64,000 nt of DNA from a candidate division WOR-1 bacterium RIFOXYB2_FULL_45_9. Its GTDB lineage: Bacteria; Margulisbacteria; WOR-1; O2-12-FULL-45-9; XYB2-FULL-48-7. Position 1 is the first letter of the stretch. Each line of letters opens with the position of its first letter. This document shows positions 63,803 through 64,000 of the stretch, piece after piece. The position numbers and the translations under genes are program-made. Where the stretch lies: the NCBI GenBank assembly GCA_001771575.1, contig MEUD01000001.1, forward strand, positions 1-64,000, given 5' to 3'. A model generated the notes under the pieces. The model saw only the letters and a program-made list of their open reading frames with translations. It searched no databases and was not told the DNA's origin.

Positions 63803-64000
63803 TTCTCATTACCGGCAATATAATGCGCGCAGACGGCGGCGCCAAAGCCGTTGTCGATATTTACCACGCTGATCCCGGGGGCGCAGGAGTTCATCATGGT
63901 GAGGAGGGCGGAGAGCCCTTTAAAGCTCGCGCCATAACCGACGGAAGTTGGGACCGCGATGATCGGCTTGTCGATCAATCCGCCAACGACCGAGGCGAGG
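63799..64000 (-). CDS. larB: Nickel-pincer cofactor synthase LarB, 3' end (partial)
   Basis: The last 66 codons of a gene running in from the right edge. The visible residues include [18 protein letters not shown] and [12 protein letters not shown], which match the C-terminus of the LarB/AIR-carboxylase-like family. LarB carboxylates and hydrolyses nicotinic acid adenine dinucleotide at the start of pincer cofactor synthesis. The stop overlaps the larC ATG by 3 bases. The start is outside the window. Confidence 0.9.
   Translation of the reverse strand, partial: LASVVGGLIDKPIIAVPTSVGYGASFKGLSALLTMMNSCAPGISVVNIDNGFGAAVCAHYIAGNEK

Overview
The window is a gene-dense bacterial chromosome segment of roughly balanced GC with no rRNA, phage, insertion sequence or CRISPR array. 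Only one tRNA is present. No gap between genes exceeds 300 bases; the longest, before the homospermidine synthase gene, is about 170. The cell is inferred to be a diderm, probably anaerobic bacterium from a deep-branching or candidate lineage. The evidence is LPS-heptose genes (gmhA, hldD), two SLH-domain outer-membrane porin-like proteins, several other signal-peptide beta-barrels, a bacterial V-type ATPase with Na+-type ligands, and larB/larC. A Margulisbacteria/Saganbacteria-like relative of Cyanobacteria would fit, but this is inference from gene content only.

Layout. 1-6.4 kb: histidine kinase, short recO, MFS exporter, a small charged protein, a radical SAM enzyme, a GT4 glycosyltransferase and a sugar epimerase. 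6.4-11.8 kb (minus): two large membrane histidine kinases around a fabF-type ketosynthase. 11.8-20.4 kb: MGDG-synthase-like glycosyltransferase, two SLH outer-membrane proteins, biotin ligase, a GT-C/TPR membrane protein, aroH and aroF, then convergent hflX. 20.4-24.8 kb: receiver protein, pilB, pilC, a small membrane protein and a prepilin ending at a strong terminator. 24.8-29.3 kb: recJ, a beta-barrel, purD and rdgB. 29.4-32.1 kb: a two-gene polyamine operon (homospermidine synthase and an ornithine-type decarboxylase) followed by tRNA-Arg. 32.1-39.7 kb: a HisKA-like/receiver protein, proS, then purF, a zinc-ribbon protein, purM, purN and purH. 39.8-43.4 kb: a beta-barrel, a membrane protein of unknown function, tsaC and a polysaccharide deacetylase. 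43.3-53.4 kb (minus): a nine-subunit V-ATPase operon continuing into gmhA, hldD and an SDR gene. 53.5-55.5 kb (minus): a CPBP protease and a serine hydrolase. 55.6-62.7 kb: wecA-like, wecB, murA, ybeY, dgkA, a CBS-domain membrane protein and pyrG. 62.6-64 kb (minus): larC and the 3' end of larB.

Three features go beyond ordinary annotation. First, many operon-leading genes have a sigma-70-like -10 box only 6-11 bases before the ATG and no Shine-Dalgarno sequence. This implies leaderless or nearly leaderless mRNAs, often with a TGn extended -10. Second, a family of about 64-base cloverleaf-forming elements sits between co-directional genes (copies near 37.4, 39.7 and 56.6 kb), with a simpler relative at 28.7 kb that has become the N-terminus of rdgB. 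Third, 7-base tandem repeats lie inside the coding sequences of rdgB, purH and larC, and a 6-base repeat lies inside proS. They resemble the heptanucleotide STRR repeats known from cyanobacteria.
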